From Crocinitomicaceae bacterium (GTDB lineage: Bacteria; Bacteroidota; Bacteroidia; Flavobacteriales_D; Crocinitomicaceae), in the NCBI GenBank assembly GCA_029252405.1, contig JAQXBM010000007.1, forward strand, positions 18,810 through 82,809: 64,000 bases of DNA. The letters are read 5' to 3'. Positions 1 to 9,878 of the stretch are shown piece after piece. The position numbers and the translations under genes are program-made. The notes under the pieces were generated by a model. That model saw only the letters and a list, made by a program, of their open reading frames with translations. It had not been told where the DNA came from and made no database searches. Numbering within the stretch: the first letter of the stretch is position 1; the number at the start of each line of letters is the position of its first letter.

Positions 1-487
1 CCACCCAATGATGATTAGGGAACTTCTTCTTGAGTCTCAATCCAATAACATGCGCACTGTGGGGTGGACCAGAAGAAACAATCGTTTTAATTTCAGGATG
101 ATTCTTCAAGTATTTCGACAAGTATCGCACACTCGGACGGATCCAAAATACGCGTGAATCAGGGATGAATAAATTGCCGCGCACCCACGTCACAAAGCGT
201 TTGAACAAAGAAGGTTTACTTTTTTCGGTAAATCCTGTTCCGGCCGTATTTCCAAGATACTTGTGTGGTTCAAAGACTTTTCTGCGAATGATCTTCACAT
301 CGTCAGGAACTTTCTCCAACAAAGCCGAATCAGTTTCGAGCCATGCGGCATCTTCAGGACAAAAAACGGTTAGTTTACATCCATTTTCTTTGAAATAGTT
401 CGAAAAACGCAACCATCTGTGCACTCCAGCTCCTCCCGAAGGCGGCCAGTAGTAGGCGATGAGTAAAACGTGTTTTTCTTCTTTCAA
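1..487 (-). CDS. GT4-type glycosyltransferase, N-terminal part (3' end outside window)
   Basis: I translated this stretch by hand from the minus strand; it stays open for 162 codons to the window edge. It opens EEKHVLLIAYYWPPSGGAG followed by VHRWLRFSNYF, the N-terminal Rossmann signature common in Bacteroidota family-4 glycosyltransferases that build surface polysaccharides. No in-frame ATG exists in the visible part. The only initiator after the upstream stop (near 496) is TTG at 487, so a TTG start is inferred. It lies 12 bp downstream of the alaS stop on the same strand and could be co-transcribed with it. The catalytic C-terminal domain is not in the window, so the donor and acceptor cannot be inferred. 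Confidence 0.75.
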   Translation of the reverse strand, partial: MKEEKHVLLIAYYWPPSGGAGVHRWLRFSNYFKENGCKLTVFCPEDAAWLETDSALLEKVPDDVKIIRRKVFEPHKYLGNTAGTGFTEKSKPSLFKRFVTWVRGNLFIPDSRVFWIRPSVRYLSKYLKNHPEIKTIVSSGPPHSAHVIGLRLKKKFPNHHWV

Positions 488-499
488 ATTGAATTCAAC

Positions 500-3112
500 T
501 TATAACTTCGACTTCACGATTGAGATCGCTTCTTGCAATCCGTCAGCGTTTCGTCCACCCGCAGTTGCATAGTTCGGCTGACCTCCACCTCCACCTTGGA
601 TGAGTTTACTTACTTCACGGATGGTATTTCCAGCATGGAAGTCCTTTTCCTTTACTATGTTATCCGCAGCGATGATACTCAAGCTGCATTTACCGCTATC
701 TTTTCCGCCAATTACGCCAACAAAATTCTCGACTTCGCCTTTTAAATTGAACAAGATATCTTTAACGCATCCAGCGTCCATCTCCACAATCGCTTCGAGG
801 AAATTCACTCCATTGAAATCGACTATTTTGTTCTTCAGCTCAGCTTTCAATTGCATTGAACGCGCTTTCTTCAACAAGTCAATTTCTTTCTGAAGGGCAC
901 TATTTTTCGTTCGTAAATCCGTTACGGCTTTTACGATGTCTTTTGGGTTTTTGAACGCCATTGCTACTTCATCCAAAGTTGCTGCTTTCTTTTCAAAGTA
1001 CTCTTCTGCCTTTTCATTCGTGATTGCCTCAATTCTTCGGACTCCCGCAGCGACTGCAGATTCTGAAGTAATTTTGAACAATCCGATTTCTCCTGTAGAT
1101 CGAACGTGTGTTCCTCCACAGAGCTCCACAGAGTCACCAAATTTGATGACGCGAACCGTATCACCGTATTTCTCTCCGAATAGAGCCATTGCGCCCATTT
1201 CTTGAGCGATTTCCATGGGTGTGTTACGCTTTTCTTCAAGCATTATGTTCTTTCGGATTTGATTCGAAACCATCGCTTGTATCTGTGCCAATTCTTCGTC
1301 CGTCACTTTCGAGAAGTGAGAGAAGTCAAAACGCAAGTAATCAGAATTAACCAACGACCCTTTTTGCTCTACGTGATCTCCAAGCACTGTTCTTAATGCA
1401 TGGTGGAGGAGGTGAGTAGCAGAGTGATTGTTTGCCGAAGCATGGCGTTTTTTCTCGTTTACCACTGCCAAGAAGTTCGCTTTCAAACTTTCAGGCAATT
1501 CCTTCATCAGGTGAATGATGAGGTTGTTCTCTTTTTTCGTGTCGATGACGTAAGCTTTCTCGTCGCCGTATTCAATGTGTCCAGTATCTCCAACTTGACC
1601 TCCGCCTTCAGGGTAGAAAGGAGTAAGGTTGAAAACTACTTGGTAGAATGTCTTTTTCTTTTGAGTCACCTTTCGGTACTTCACGATTTTAACGTGTGTC
1701 GAAAGAAGATCGTATCCAACGAATTCCTCAACATTATCATCACACAATTGGATCCAATCGTCGGCTTCCATTGCTGTTGCTGCGCGAGCTCGTTCTTTTT
1801 GAAGATTGAGTTCTTTTTGGAATTCTTTTTCATCAACCGTCAAACCATTTTCACGAGCAATTAGCATTGTCAAATCAAATGGGAATCCGTACGTATCGTA
1901 CAGCTCAAAAGCAATAAATCCTTCAATTTCAGATTGATTTGCCTTTTTCGTTTTGTCAATGACGAGGTCCATTCGTCGCAGGCCTTGCGCCAATGTTCTG
2001 AAGAAGCTTGTTTCCTCTTCGTGGATCACTTTGCGAATTAGTTCTTTCTGATTCACCAATTCTTCGAAAGCTTCACCCATCAATTCTGTCAGTTTTCCTG
2101 ACAAGTCTGCCATAAACGGCTCTTGCATGCCAAGTGTTTGGTAACCGTATCTCACCGCTCGACGCAAAATTCTTCTGATTACGTATCCAGCTCCAGTGTT
2201 TGAAGGAAGTTGACCATCAGCAATAGAGAAAGCAATCGCACGAACGTGATCGGCGATCACACGCAAAGCAATATCAGTCGCTTCGTCTTTACCATAGGTA
2301 ACTCCTGAAACTTGTTCCATATGCTTGATCAAGCCTTGGAATAAATCAGTATCGTAATTCGATTGTTTTCCTTGAAGCGCCATTGCAAGGCGTTCCAATC
2401 CCATTCCTGTATCAACATGCTTTGCTGGAAGTGGTTCCAAAGATCCATTCGCTTTGCGGTTGAACTCCATGAACACGTTGTTCCAGATTTCCACTACTTG
2501 TGGGTCGTCTTCGTTCACTAATGATTTTCCATCCACTTTCTGGCGCTCGTCCTCTGATCGGAGATCAACATGAATTTCTGAACACGGACCACATGGACCA
2601 GTATCGCCCATTTCCCAGAAGTTATCTTTTTTGTTGGCTAAAATGATGCGATCCTCAGAAATATATTTTTTCCAAATGTCGATGCTTTCTTGATCCACTG
2701 GAACACCATCTTTTTCATCACCTTCAAAAACAGTAACGTACAATCGGTCTTTATCAATTTCGTAAACATCTGTCAACAATTCCCACGACCACTTGATTGT
2801 GTCTTCCTTGAAGTAATCGCCGAATGACCAATTTCCAAGCATTTCGAACATCGTGTGGTGGTAGGTATCAACACCTACTTCTTCCAAATCGTTGTGCTTT
2901 CCAGAAACACGCAAGCATTTTTGCGTATTCGCCAAACGAGGATTTGTAGGAACAGAATTCCCCAAAAAGTAGTCTTTGAATTGATTCATTCCGGCATTGA
3001 TAAACATCAACGTTGGGTCGTTTTTCACGACCATTGGGGCACTAGGAACAATTTCATGTCCCTTTGATTCAAAATATTCGAAAAATTGTTTTCTAATTTC
3101 TGCAAGTGTCAT
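500..3112 (-). CDS. alaS: alanyl-tRNA synthetase
   Basis: Charges tRNA-Ala with alanine in the cytoplasm and hydrolyses Ser- and Gly-tRNA-Ala through its editing domain. The 870-aa length is normal for the full bacterial enzyme. The class II catalytic domain begins at the N-terminus ([20 protein letters not shown]). The editing-site zinc ligands are visible as HSATHLLHH near residue 562 and CGGTH near residue 664. The C-terminal DHHA1 domain ends with the glycine-rich [14 protein letters not shown]. The ATG start agrees with the conserved N-terminus. A TAAATTTG -7 box lies about 29 bp upstream. A glycosyltransferase follows downstream with a 12-bp gap; no functional link is implied. Confident call. 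Confidence 0.98.
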   Translation of the reverse strand: MTLAEIRKQFFEYFESKGHEIVPSAPMVVKNDPTLMFINAGMNQFKDYFLGNSVPTNPRLANTQKCLRVSGKHNDLEEVGVDTYHHTMFEMLGNWSFGDYFKEDTIKWSWELLTDVYEIDKDRLYVTVFEGDEKDGVPVDQESIDIWKKYISEDRIILANKKDNFWEMGDTGPCGPCSEIHVDLRSEDERQKVDGKSLVNEDDPQVVEIWNNVFMEFNRKANGSLEPLPAKHVDTGMGLERLAMALQGKQSNYDTDLFQGLIKHMEQVSGVTYGKDEATDIALRVIADHVRAIAFSIADGQLPSNTGAGYVIRRILRRAVRYGYQTLGMQEPFMADLSGKLTELMGEAFEELVNQKELIRKVIHEEETSFFRTLAQGLRRMDLVIDKTKKANQSEIEGFIAFELYDTYGFPFDLTMLIARENGLTVDEKEFQKELNLQKERARAATAMEADDWIQLCDDNVEEFVGYDLLSTHVKIVKYRKVTQKKKTFYQVVFNLTPFYPEGGGQVGDTGHIEYGDEKAYVIDTKKENNLIIHLMKELPESLKANFLAVVNEKKRHASANNHSATHLLHHALRTVLGDHVEQKGSLVNSDYLRFDFSHFSKVTDEELAQIQAMVSNQIRKNIMLEEKRNTPMEIAQEMGAMALFGEKYGDTVRVIKFGDSVELCGGTHVRSTGEIGLFKITSESAVAAGVRRIEAITNEKAEEYFEKKAATLDEVAMAFKNPKDIVKAVTDLRTKNSALQKEIDLLKKARSMQLKAELKNKIVDFNGVNFLEAIVEMDAGCVKDILFNLKGEVENFVGVIGGKDSGKCSLSIIAADNIVKEKDFHAGNTIREVSKLIQGGGGGQPNYATAGGRNADGLQEAISIVKSKL

Positions 3113-3141
3113 AACGAATGTATCTCTTCAATTAATGAACG

Positions 3142-3149
3142 CAAATTTA
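3142..3149 (-). promoter_or_regulatory. alaS -7 promoter box
   Basis: Read on the minus strand this is TAAATTTG, a perfect match to the Bacteroidota -7 consensus TAnnTTTG, leaving a leader of roughly 20 to 25 nt before the alaS ATG. I saw no convincing -33 element. Confidence 0.5.
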
Positions 3150-3230
3150 GTGGATTTGTAGAGTTGATTGTGATTTGAAGGTAGCAATTAACGTTTTTAC
3201 ACAAAATCTATGGCAGAATCGCCTCTTTTT

Positions 3231-4193
3231 CTACTGAACAACGATTTTTGATGTCTCTTTGAAATCCTCCGTCTGAATTTGAAGGAAGTAGGTTCCAGGT
3301 GAAACATTGTCCAAATCAATCGTGCTTGAATTGCTTCGAGAAATCATTTGCCCGTTCAGTGAAACAAGGGTTAATTGCTCAATTTTCTGAGTAGATGAGA
3401 TATGAATAGTTCCGTATCGATTAACAGGATTAGGATAAATACCAAATCCTCCACTCTGCTCACTGACTCCCAGTGGCCCTTGGTGAATCACTCCAATAGC
3501 ATCCAAATCAAATCCACCTTGAGGAAAAGCGGTAGCATAAGGATCATTAATTGCGTTTCCGTTCGAATCATATTGAATGTGGTTTCCGCTGATCATTCCC
3601 ACAACATCAATAATTTTGACATGCGTAATTGCCATTGTGTTCAATCCGAAAATTCCGTCTAGTTCTTGCAAATCGAAAGGAGTACCAAAGTTAACGCGGT
3701 ATTTTCCTGCTAGATTGTTCAACAAAGTAGCATCTCCCAAAGCATCGAAAGGACCAATTTGATTGTCAGTTGGCGTATTTGAAACAGCAGGGAACCTGTG
3801 AAAATTGATTCCGTCACTACTTACTTCAACAAAGGCCAATTCTAAAAACGCATCTGAAAAACCATTTTCGAATACTGCGAAGTCAGGTCCGGGTTCGTTA
3901 GTGATAGGCTGGGGAAAGGTAAGAATAGCAACTCCGCTATCTCCCAAACTTACGCATGATCCATCGGGAATACCGGTCGGTGAATTTGCATCACCAGTTG
4001 AGGCTGTTCCGCCAAATGGATTCGCAATATCAATCAGACCTAGCTGTAGTTGCGCATTATTTGCCCAGTTGACAAAAACCGAACTATCCTTGTGCATGGC
4101 AGTTGAACCTGATGTTCCTGCTGGTCCAGCAAATTGAGCAAGACTCAAGGTGCTCGTACTCAGAAAAAAGATAGACAGAATCGCGTTTTTCAT
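3231..4193 (-). CDS. secreted T9SS type A sorting-domain protein
   Basis: A 320-aa exported protein. It starts with a Sec signal peptide (MKNAILSIFFLSTSTLSLAQ) and ends with a type A T9SS sorting domain: IYPNPVNRYG, then a short beta sandwich with GTYFLQIQ and the terminal KIVVQ. The middle carries FAVFENGF and LAFVEVSSDG, a beta-rich pattern found in Bacteroidota surface proteins of unknown role. The protein should cross the inner membrane by Sec, be recognised by PorU-type sortase and end up on the surface or in the medium. The start ATG is four bases after a near-consensus -7 box (TAACTTCG). The specific function is not recognised. Confidence 0.85.
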   Translation of the reverse strand: MKNAILSIFFLSTSTLSLAQFAGPAGTSGSTAMHKDSSVFVNWANNAQLQLGLIDIANPFGGTASTGDANSPTGIPDGSCVSLGDSGVAILTFPQPITNEPGPDFAVFENGFSDAFLELAFVEVSSDGINFHRFPAVSNTPTDNQIGPFDALGDATLLNNLAGKYRVNFGTPFDLQELDGIFGLNTMAITHVKIIDVVGMISGNHIQYDSNGNAINDPYATAFPQGGFDLDAIGVIHQGPLGVSEQSGGFGIYPNPVNRYGTIHISSTQKIEQLTLVSLNGQMISRSNSSTIDLDNVSPGTYFLQIQTEDFKETSKIVVQ

Positions 4194-4197
4194 GCTG

Positions 4198-4205
4198 CGA
4201 AGTTA
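4198..4205 (-). promoter_or_regulatory. near-consensus -7 box 4 nt from the start codon
   Basis: The minus strand reads TAACTTCG, one mismatch from TAnnTTTG, then CAGC and the ATG of the T9SS gene. This is the leaderless arrangement seen at several other genes here. Confidence 0.35.
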
Positions 4206-4308
4206 CAGAATTATCTAACTAGCGCAATTTACATTTGAATCGCAGTGATAGACAATCGGGCAACTTCGCCTTGACTTTTTTTAACAACACGTTCCACGAT
4301 TTCTTTTG

Positions 4309-4316
4309 TATTTTTG
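4309..4316 (+). promoter_or_regulatory. -7 box 4 nt from the start codon of the M23 peptidase
   Basis: TATTTTTG matches TAnnTTTG exactly. It is followed by CTCG and then the GTG start, implying transcription begins at or next to the start codon. Confidence 0.5.
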
Positions 4317-4320
4317 CTCG

Positions 4321-5289
4321 GTGAAACAGCAATACAAGTATAATCCAGAGACGCTGACTTATGAAAAAGTTCAGGTTTCCACAGGAAGAAGAGTCTTCCG
4401 CGTGATACTGGTGAGTGCTCCAAGTATTTTGCTTGGCTTGTTGTTGGCATTGTTCTTCACTCAAAGAATCGATTCTCCGCGAGAAAAGGAATTGAATCGC
4501 GACTTTAAATTGCAAGAGGCGGAATTGCAGCGCCTTCAGAAAGGAATGTTATTGGTAAATGATGTTCTAGACGATATTGAAGAGCGCGACGAGAACCTTT
4601 ATCGACAGGTGTTGTACGCGAAGGAATTTCCTCAGGAAATGCGAAGAATGGGAACGGGAGGTAGCGACAAGTATTCTTATTTAAGAGGATTAAGAAACGA
4701 TAGTCTATTGATGCTAACATCTTCTGGACTTGATCAGCTGGAGCGTCGATTGAATGCGCAAAGCCTTTCTTTTCGTGAGTTGCTGAAACTTGTAAAAGAC
4801 AAGGAGAACATGATTACCTGTATTCCTTCAATTCAGCCTGTTCGAAACACCGATTTGAAAAAAGCGATTTCTGGTTTTGGTTGGCGAGTTGACCCGATCT
4901 ACAAAACACGTCAGATGCACACGGGAATGGATTTTACAGCGGCGAGAGGGACTGAAGTCTATGCAACTGGCGATGGTGTGGTTCAAATTGTAGAGAACAA
5001 GGCATGGGGATATGGAAAATCAATTGTGATTAACCATGGTTACGGATACCAAACACGCTATGCTCACTTGAGTGCAATTGGTGTAAGCGAAGGACAAAAA
5101 GTAAAACGTGGACACCTCATTGGTTTAGTCGGATCTACAGGAAGATCAACAGGCCCTCACTTGCATTATGAGGTTGTTAAGAACGGAGTAAAGGTGAATC
5201 CAATTGCCTATTATCACAACGATTTATCACCAGATCAGTACGAAGAATTGCTCAAAACGAGCACTAAATCGAGTAAGACACTTGATTAA
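4321..5289 (+). CDS. membrane-anchored M23 family peptidase (LytM domain)
   Basis: A 322-aa predicted cell-wall metallopeptidase or its regulatory homologue. After a short cytoplasmic segment (VKQQYKYNPETLTYEKV) there is one membrane helix at about residues 25-46. A coiled-coil linker follows, then the LytM domain. The zinc-binding residues are in place: HTGMD near residue 200 and the HLH of GPHLHYE near residue 280, so the site looks catalytically complete. I chose GTG at 4321 over the upstream TTG because the family N-terminus aligns there and the upstream codons lie in the promoter. Homologues cut peptidoglycan cross-links during growth and division. Its divergent position next to alaS is common in Bacteroidota. 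Confidence 0.9.
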   Translation: MKQQYKYNPETLTYEKVQVSTGRRVFRVILVSAPSILLGLLLALFFTQRIDSPREKELNRDFKLQEAELQRLQKGMLLVNDVLDDIEERDENLYRQVLYAKEFPQEMRRMGTGGSDKYSYLRGLRNDSLLMLTSSGLDQLERRLNAQSLSFRELLKLVKDKENMITCIPSIQPVRNTDLKKAISGFGWRVDPIYKTRQMHTGMDFTAARGTEVYATGDGVVQIVENKAWGYGKSIVINHGYGYQTRYAHLSAIGVSEGQKVKRGHLIGLVGSTGRSTGPHLHYEVVKNGVKVNPIAYYHNDLSPDQYEELLKTSTKSSKTLD

Positions 5290-5411
5290 TCCCGATTTTT
5301 TAATTTTCCGATTTTCCCTTAAACATTGAGCTGTAGGGCGAAATAGCGCTTGCATTTTACTCGAAATCAAGAATAAACGTGATAAAAGTGCAATTCTAAT
5401 TAATTTGGAAT

Positions 5412-5419
5412 TACCTTTG
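5412..5419 (+). promoter_or_regulatory. -7 box of the cold-shock gene
   Basis: TACCTTTG is an exact TAnnTTTG match, 20 bp before the ATG. The short leader is almost pure A/T (TTAAATAAATATATT), typical of Bacteroidota translation initiation without a Shine-Dalgarno sequence. Confidence 0.5.
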
Positions 5420-5439
5420 GAGCATTAAATAAATATATT

Positions 5440-5631
5440 ATGAGTAAAGGAACAGTAAAATTTTTCAATGACGCTAAAGGATTTGGATTCATCATTGAAG
5501 AAGGTTCAAACCAAGAGCATTTCGTACACATTTCAGGTTGCATCGATGAAGTTCGTGAGAACGATGTAGTTGAGTTCGACTTGGAAGAAGGACGTAAAGG
5601 ATTAAACGCAGTAAATGTAAAGAAAGCTTAA
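5440..5631 (+). CDS. cold-shock domain protein (CspA family)
   Basis: A 63-aa single-domain nucleic-acid-binding protein that melts RNA secondary structure and acts as an RNA chaperone in the cytoplasm. Both RNA-binding motifs are visible: KGFGFI (RNP1) near residue 13 and HFVHIS (RNP2) near residue 28. It starts with the classic MSKGTVKFFN. It stands as a single transcription unit with its own promoter and a strong intrinsic terminator. The length is slightly below the E. coli 70 aa but typical for Bacteroidota. Whether it is cold-induced cannot be told; the leader is too short for the long thermosensing UTR known from enterobacterial cspA. Confidence 0.95.
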   Translation: MSKGTVKFFNDAKGFGFIIEEGSNQEHFVHISGCIDEVRENDVVEFDLEEGRKGLNAVNVKKA

Positions 5632-5652
5632 TATATACTTGCACCTAATTTG

Positions 5653-5688
5653 AATCCCGACATCAGCAATGATTGTCGGGATTTTTTT
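5653..5688 (+). terminator. intrinsic terminator of the cold-shock gene
   Basis: A perfect 10-bp stem, AATCCCGACA with TGTCGGGATT, around an 11-nt loop, runs into seven T residues. It is placed 21 bp after the stop codon. Confidence 0.9.
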
Positions 5689-5898
5689 GTGCTTTAAATT
5701 TGGGCTTCGGTACTTTGATTTCGCTAAGTGACGCTATCAGCGTACAACATTCATTCTAAAAAATCGTGGACTGAGTCGAACATCTAGTAAGCCGATGCCA
5801 TAGCATCAAGAAATGGAAGAGTTAGAAGCCACGGTCTTACTTCCTAATAAGATCATTGTTGAATGAGATTAGGGCTACTCGACGATAGGCAAAACATC

Positions 5899-7387
5899 TT
5901 ATTGTTTCACGATTCGTTCTAGCTGAATGCCTTGTGAATTCTCGATTTTAAGAATGTACACTCCCGCAGGAAGTTCTGAGATATCAATTTGAGTATCATC
6001 GATTACTTCTTTTTGAATGATGCTTGCACCTTTCAAATCTGTAAGCTTGATTTCAAGTCTTTCGTTGACTTGTTGAAGATAGAATACACCATTGCTTGGA
6101 TTTGGAAAGACATCAACTAACGCGGCATTTCCTTCTTCAGCGATTCCAACATCCGATTGAAATTCATATACTTTCGCTTGTCCTTTATCATCATGACCGT
6201 AAGCGCCACCTGCGACGCGATCACCTGTTCCATTCATGTCCATACCAGCTCCAAAGATATCTTGTGGATTGTCACCTGTGAGGTTTGCTCCTAGCTGCGT
6301 CCAGGAGTTGTTTGCCCATTCAAATACTTGCGCATCACCATTGGTGAAATAAGTTGAAGCGGAGGAGGCAAGTTTATCTCCAGCAGCATTTAAACGCACT
6401 CTAAATCCGAAAATTATTAAAGTCCATTTCACCTACGATGTTACTTCCCATTTGGATCCAATCGGTTCCATTCCATTCGTATACATAGGTCTTGCAATCC
6501 GTTGAAGGCCCTGCTGAATTATCTCTTGGAGCACCAACAGCAACTCTTGTTCCGGCGCTGTTCAGGCTAACGGATCTTCCGTAATCGTCTCCGTCAAAGT
6601 CTCCGTAGATCGTTGATCCCAGTTGAACCCAATCCGTTCCATTGAACTCCAACACTTTCATGTATCCTTCCTCGTTGTTGCCATATCCCAAGTTTCCTGG
6701 AGCACCAATTGCGGCTCTTGTTCCATCTGAACTTAAGCTCAAAGACATGCCGAAAGTGTCGTATTCTTCGTCTCCCAATATGGTAGTTCCTACTTGAACC
6801 CATTGCGTTCCATCCCAATTGAATACTTTGGCGAAACCAGCTCGGAATCCATTGACTATATTATTAGGACCACCAATTCCGACAGTGTTTCCATCTGCAC
6901 TCAGGCTTAAACCTGCTCCAAACCACTCGAGAAGAACAGGATCCCCATCTCCCTCAATGCTATTGCCGCGTTGTGCCCAGCTCGTTCCATTCCAGTCGTA
7001 GATTCGAACCAGTCCCGGAAGATACCCTGAGCTGTTATCTCCATAAATTGAGGTTACAGCAATCGTGTTCCCCAGAGAATCGATTTCAACTTCGAATCCT
7101 GACCAATCATCCGTTGTTCCATCAATGTCGTCTCCTCTTTGTACCCAATCGGTTCCGTTCCAGTCGAAAACTCTAGCCATTCCGGGAAACAATGAATTCC
7201 CCGCAAAATTTGGATTGTCATAGGCTCCAACAATCATTACGTCACCTGCATAGTGTAGGCTCAAGGATCTGCCAAATGCGTCTCCATCGAATTCTCCTTC
7301 GAGTGAGCTTCCCATTTGGTTCCATTGTCCAAAAAGCAAGAGAGGGCTAATTGCAAAAAGTAAATTGAGTACTGCGTTTTTCATCAT
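5899..7387 (-). pseudogene. frameshifted T9SS repeat protein (beta-propeller-like)
   Basis: Two minus-strand frames encode one protein of about 495 aa. The first part (7387 to about 6410) has a signal peptide and repeats of the type WNGTDWVQRGDDI and SLSLSSDGTRAAIGAP, resembling blades of a secreted propeller. Near 6410-6413 the reading frame shifts at a run of four T (minus strand). With one T fewer the protein would continue smoothly as NNFGFRVRLNAAG into the second part (6410 to 5899). That part holds another repeat and a type A T9SS sorting tail (VFPNPSNG, GVYILKIE). As read, the product stops at NNFRI and lacks the sorting tail, so it could not be exported to the surface. A sequencing error in the homopolymer is an equally possible cause. 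Confidence 0.75.
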
Positions 7388-7391
7388 TCTG

Positions 7392-7399
7392 TAAATTTA
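7392..7399 (-). promoter_or_regulatory. near-consensus -7 box 4 nt from the start of the frameshifted T9SS gene
   Basis: The minus strand reads TAAATTTA, one mismatch from TAnnTTTG, then CAGA and ATG. It shares the four-base spacing with the other leaderless candidates. Confidence 0.3.
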
Positions 7400-7470
7400 A
7401 TCATCTCCGTCATCATATCGAGAGCTAAGTAGTTGGGAACAAATTTCAGCAAAGGATGGTAAAAATGCCT

Positions 7471-7484
7471 CACGCGTATGCGTG
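7471..7484. repeat. palindrome CACGC-GTAT-GCGTG
   Basis: A perfect 5-bp inverted repeat with a 4-bp spacer in the intergenic region upstream of dnaK. It has no T-run, so it is not a terminator. It could be an operator or chance. Confidence 0.3.
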
Positions 7485-7645
7485 AAAGTGTTTAGTTGAG
7501 GTGATTTCGTGGCCTCTACTTTTTATTACTGGATTCTGCTTGGTTGCCCTCTCGCGTTATCACGTATTAAATTATGCGGACTGAGCGCGATGCTCTAAAC
7601 TTCAATATCTACCTAGGAAACTAATCAAACCTTCAAATTAAAACC

Positions 7646-7712
7646 TGTCATTTTGACTGTCATATCGGCATGAGTTGACAGAGAAAAACCTTCCAAAATG
7701 ACAAAAATGTCA
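7646..7712 (+). promoter_or_regulatory. cluster of TGACA/TGTCA half-sites upstream of dnaK
   Basis: Within 67 bp there are TGTCA at 7646, TGAC at 7654, TGTCA at 7658, TGACA at 7676 and the perfect inverted repeat TGACA-AAAA-TGTCA at 7699-7712. Between the frameshifted T9SS gene and dnaK (411 bp) no gene is visible, so this cluster and the box at 7735 are the main content. The layout, with repeated sites 25 to 90 bp above a sigma-54-like box, fits an upstream activator binding region. The identity of the binding protein is unknown. Confidence 0.55.
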
Positions 7713-7734
7713 GGAAATGAGGGTGAAATTGCCA

Positions 7735-7750
7735 TGGCACAAAGATTGAC
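7735..7750 (+). promoter_or_regulatory. sigma-54-like -24/-12 promoter of dnaK
   Basis: TGGCACAAAGATTGAC fits the sigma-54 layout TGGCAC(G)-N4-TTGC with correct GG-to-TG spacing and one deviation (A for the C of the -12 GC). The predicted start of transcription is near 7762, leaving a leader of about 37 nt before the dnaK ATG. No TAnnTTTG box and no CIRCE element are visible nearby. The assignment rests on sequence pattern alone. Confidence 0.5.
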
Positions 7751-7798
7751 TAAAGAGAGTCGGTTACAAACTGAAAATAAAAGAAAAACAAATAAGAG

Positions 7799-9709
7799 AT
7801 GGGAAAAATAATTGGAATAGACCTTGGAACTACCAATTCATGTGTTTCCGTAATGGAAGGAAGTGAGCCGGTAGTTATCGCGAACTCAGAAGGAAAGAGA
7901 ACAACACCTTCAATCGTTGCGTTTATCGATGGTGGAGAGCGTAAAGTAGGAGATCCTGCAAAGCGCCAAGCTATCACAAACCCAACAAAAACGATTTCAT
8001 CTATCAAACGTTTCATGGGAACGTCTTTCGACGACATGAAAGCTGAAGGTGATCGTGTACCTTACGAAGTAGTAAAAGGAGACAACAACACTCCACGTGT
8101 GAAAATTGACGATCGTCTTTACACACCACAAGAAATATCTGCAATGGTTCTTCAGAAAATGAAGAAAACAGCGGAAGATTATTTGGGTCAAGAAGTTTCT
8201 GAGGCTGTAGTAACAGTTCCAGCATACTTCAACGATTCACAACGTCAAGCAACAAAAGAAGCGGGTGAAATCGCTGGTTTGACTATCAAACGTATCATCA
8301 ACGAGCCAACAGCAGCAGCCTTGGCTTACGGATTGGACAAAAAAGGAGTTGATCAAAAAATCGTAGTATTCGATTTCGGTGGAGGAACGCATGACGTTTC
8401 GATTTTGGAATTGGGTGACGGTGTATTTGAAGTATTGTCAACAGACGGAGATACTCACCTTGGTGGAGATGACGTTGATGAGGCAATCATTTCATGGTTG
8501 GCTAGCGAGTTCCAAAACGACGAAGGATTGGACTTGAGAAAAGATCCAATGGCACTTCAACGTTTGAAGGAAGCAGCTGAGAAAGCAAAAATCGAGTTGT
8601 CGTCAACGACTTCAACAGAGATCAACTTGCCTTACATCATGCCAGTAGATGGTGTGCCAAAGCACTTGGTTCGCACATTACAACGTTCGAAATTCGAGCA
8701 ATTGATTTCGTCTATCGTTGAGCGTACAATCGCTCCATGTCGTACAGCATTGAAAAACGCTGGATTGTCAACTTCAGACATCGATGAAATTATCTTGGTA
8801 GGTGGATCAACACGTATCCCAGTTATTCAAGATGCAGTGAAAAACTTCTTCAATAAAGAAGCATCGAAAGGTGTGAATCCGGATGAGGTTGTTGCCGTAG
8901 GTGCAGCGATTCAAGGTGGAGTTTTGACGGGAGAGGTGAAAGACGTACTTCTTTTGGATGTTATTCCATTGTCATTGGGAATTGAAACAATGGGTGGAGT
9001 AATGACGAAATTGATCGACGCAAACACGACAATTCCAACGAAGAAGTCAGAGACTTTCTCTACAGCATCGGATAACCAACCATCGGTTGATATTCACGTA
9101 TTGCAAGGAGAGCGCTCAATGGCAACGGATAACAAGACATTGGGACGTTTCCAATTGTCTGACATTCCACCAGCACAGCGTGGAGTTCCTCAAATTGAAG
9201 TAACATTCGATATTGATGCGAACGGAATCATGCACATTTCAGCAAAAGACAAAGGAACAGGAAAAGAGCAGTCGATTAAGATTGAATCTTCTTCAGGATT
9301 GTCTGATGAGGAAATCGAAAAAATGAAAGCAGAAGCGGAAGCAAATGCAGAAGCGGATCAAAAATTACGCGACAACGCGGATACTATCAACAAAGCTGAT
9401 TCATTGATTTTCCAAACGGAGCGTCAAATGAAAGAGTACGGAGATAAACTTCCAGAAGACAAAAAACAACCAATTGAGGATGCTTTGGCAGAATTGAAGA
9501 AGGAGTTTGAAGCGAAGAACATCGAAAACTTGACACCAGCAATGGACAAGTTGAACGAATTGTTCCAAGCAGCGTCTCAGGACATGTACAACGCAGCTAA
9601 CGAAGGTGGAGCTCCAGAAGGAGGTGCCCCTGAAGGTGAAGCTGGAGCGAATCCTGAAGATGAAGTTACGGATGTTGACTTTGAAGAAGTAGACGAAGAG
9701 ACAAAGTAA
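7799..9709 (+). CDS. dnaK: molecular chaperone DnaK (Hsp70)
   Basis: ATP-dependent chaperone that binds unfolded segments in the cytoplasm together with DnaJ and GrpE. The 636-aa length is standard. The nucleotide-binding domain (about residues 1-385) opens with [12 protein letters not shown] and contains the adenosine motif [10 protein letters not shown]. The substrate-binding domain and helical lid follow, and the end is the acidic tail EEVDEETK. The phosphate-2 loop reads GGGTHD where E. coli has GGGTFD, probably a lineage variant because all other motifs are intact. It is monocistronic here, without grpE or dnaJ, and is bounded by a clear terminator. The upstream region suggests stress control by a mechanism other than HrcA/CIRCE. 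Confidence 0.98.
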   Translation: MGKIIGIDLGTTNSCVSVMEGSEPVVIANSEGKRTTPSIVAFIDGGERKVGDPAKRQAITNPTKTISSIKRFMGTSFDDMKAEGDRVPYEVVKGDNNTPRVKIDDRLYTPQEISAMVLQKMKKTAEDYLGQEVSEAVVTVPAYFNDSQRQATKEAGEIAGLTIKRIINEPTAAALAYGLDKKGVDQKIVVFDFGGGTHDVSILELGDGVFEVLSTDGDTHLGGDDVDEAIISWLASEFQNDEGLDLRKDPMALQRLKEAAEKAKIELSSTTSTEINLPYIMPVDGVPKHLVRTLQRSKFEQLISSIVERTIAPCRTALKNAGLSTSDIDEIILVGGSTRIPVIQDAVKNFFNKEASKGVNPDEVVAVGAAIQGGVLTGEVKDVLLLDVIPLSLGIETMGGVMTKLIDANTTIPTKKSETFSTASDNQPSVDIHVLQGERSMATDNKTLGRFQLSDIPPAQRGVPQIEVTFDIDANGIMHISAKDKGTGKEQSIKIESSSGLSDEEIEKMKAEAEANAEADQKLRDNADTINKADSLIFQTERQMKEYGDKLPEDKKQPIEDALAELKKEFEAKNIENLTPAMDKLNELFQAASQDMYNAANEGGAPEGGAPEGEAGANPEDEVTDVDFEEVDEETK

Positions 9710-9744
9710 TTTCTAGTTGAAAGATTCGGATATCTTATAAATTA

Positions 9745-9779
9745 AAAGCACTGTTCCATTGGAGCGGTGCTTTTTTTTT
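9745..9779 (+). terminator. intrinsic terminator of dnaK
   Basis: The hairpin AAGCACTG ... CGGTGCTT is followed by nine T residues, about 35 bp after the dnaK stop. Confidence 0.85.
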
Positions 9780-9878
9780 CAATATAACTCAGTTTTGGAT
9801 TCCATAAATTAAAGGATGACCTCGCTTCAAACCATGTTCATGAGAATGAATATATTTACACTTCTAAAAAAAACTACA

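Noticed and set aside
1400..1864. 154-codon open frame on the plus strand
   Set aside because: It lies wholly antisense to alaS, has no promoter, and its residues reflect the alaS codons.
7388..7798. CIRCE element upstream of dnaK
   Set aside because: No TTAGCACTC / GAGTGCTAA inverted repeat is present; the TGACA/TGTCA array is different in sequence and spacing.
8371..8400. DnaK phosphate loop reading GGGTHD instead of GGGTFD
   Set aside because: All other ATPase motifs are intact and I recall the His variant in flavobacterial DnaK, so it is probably lineage-specific and not a defect.
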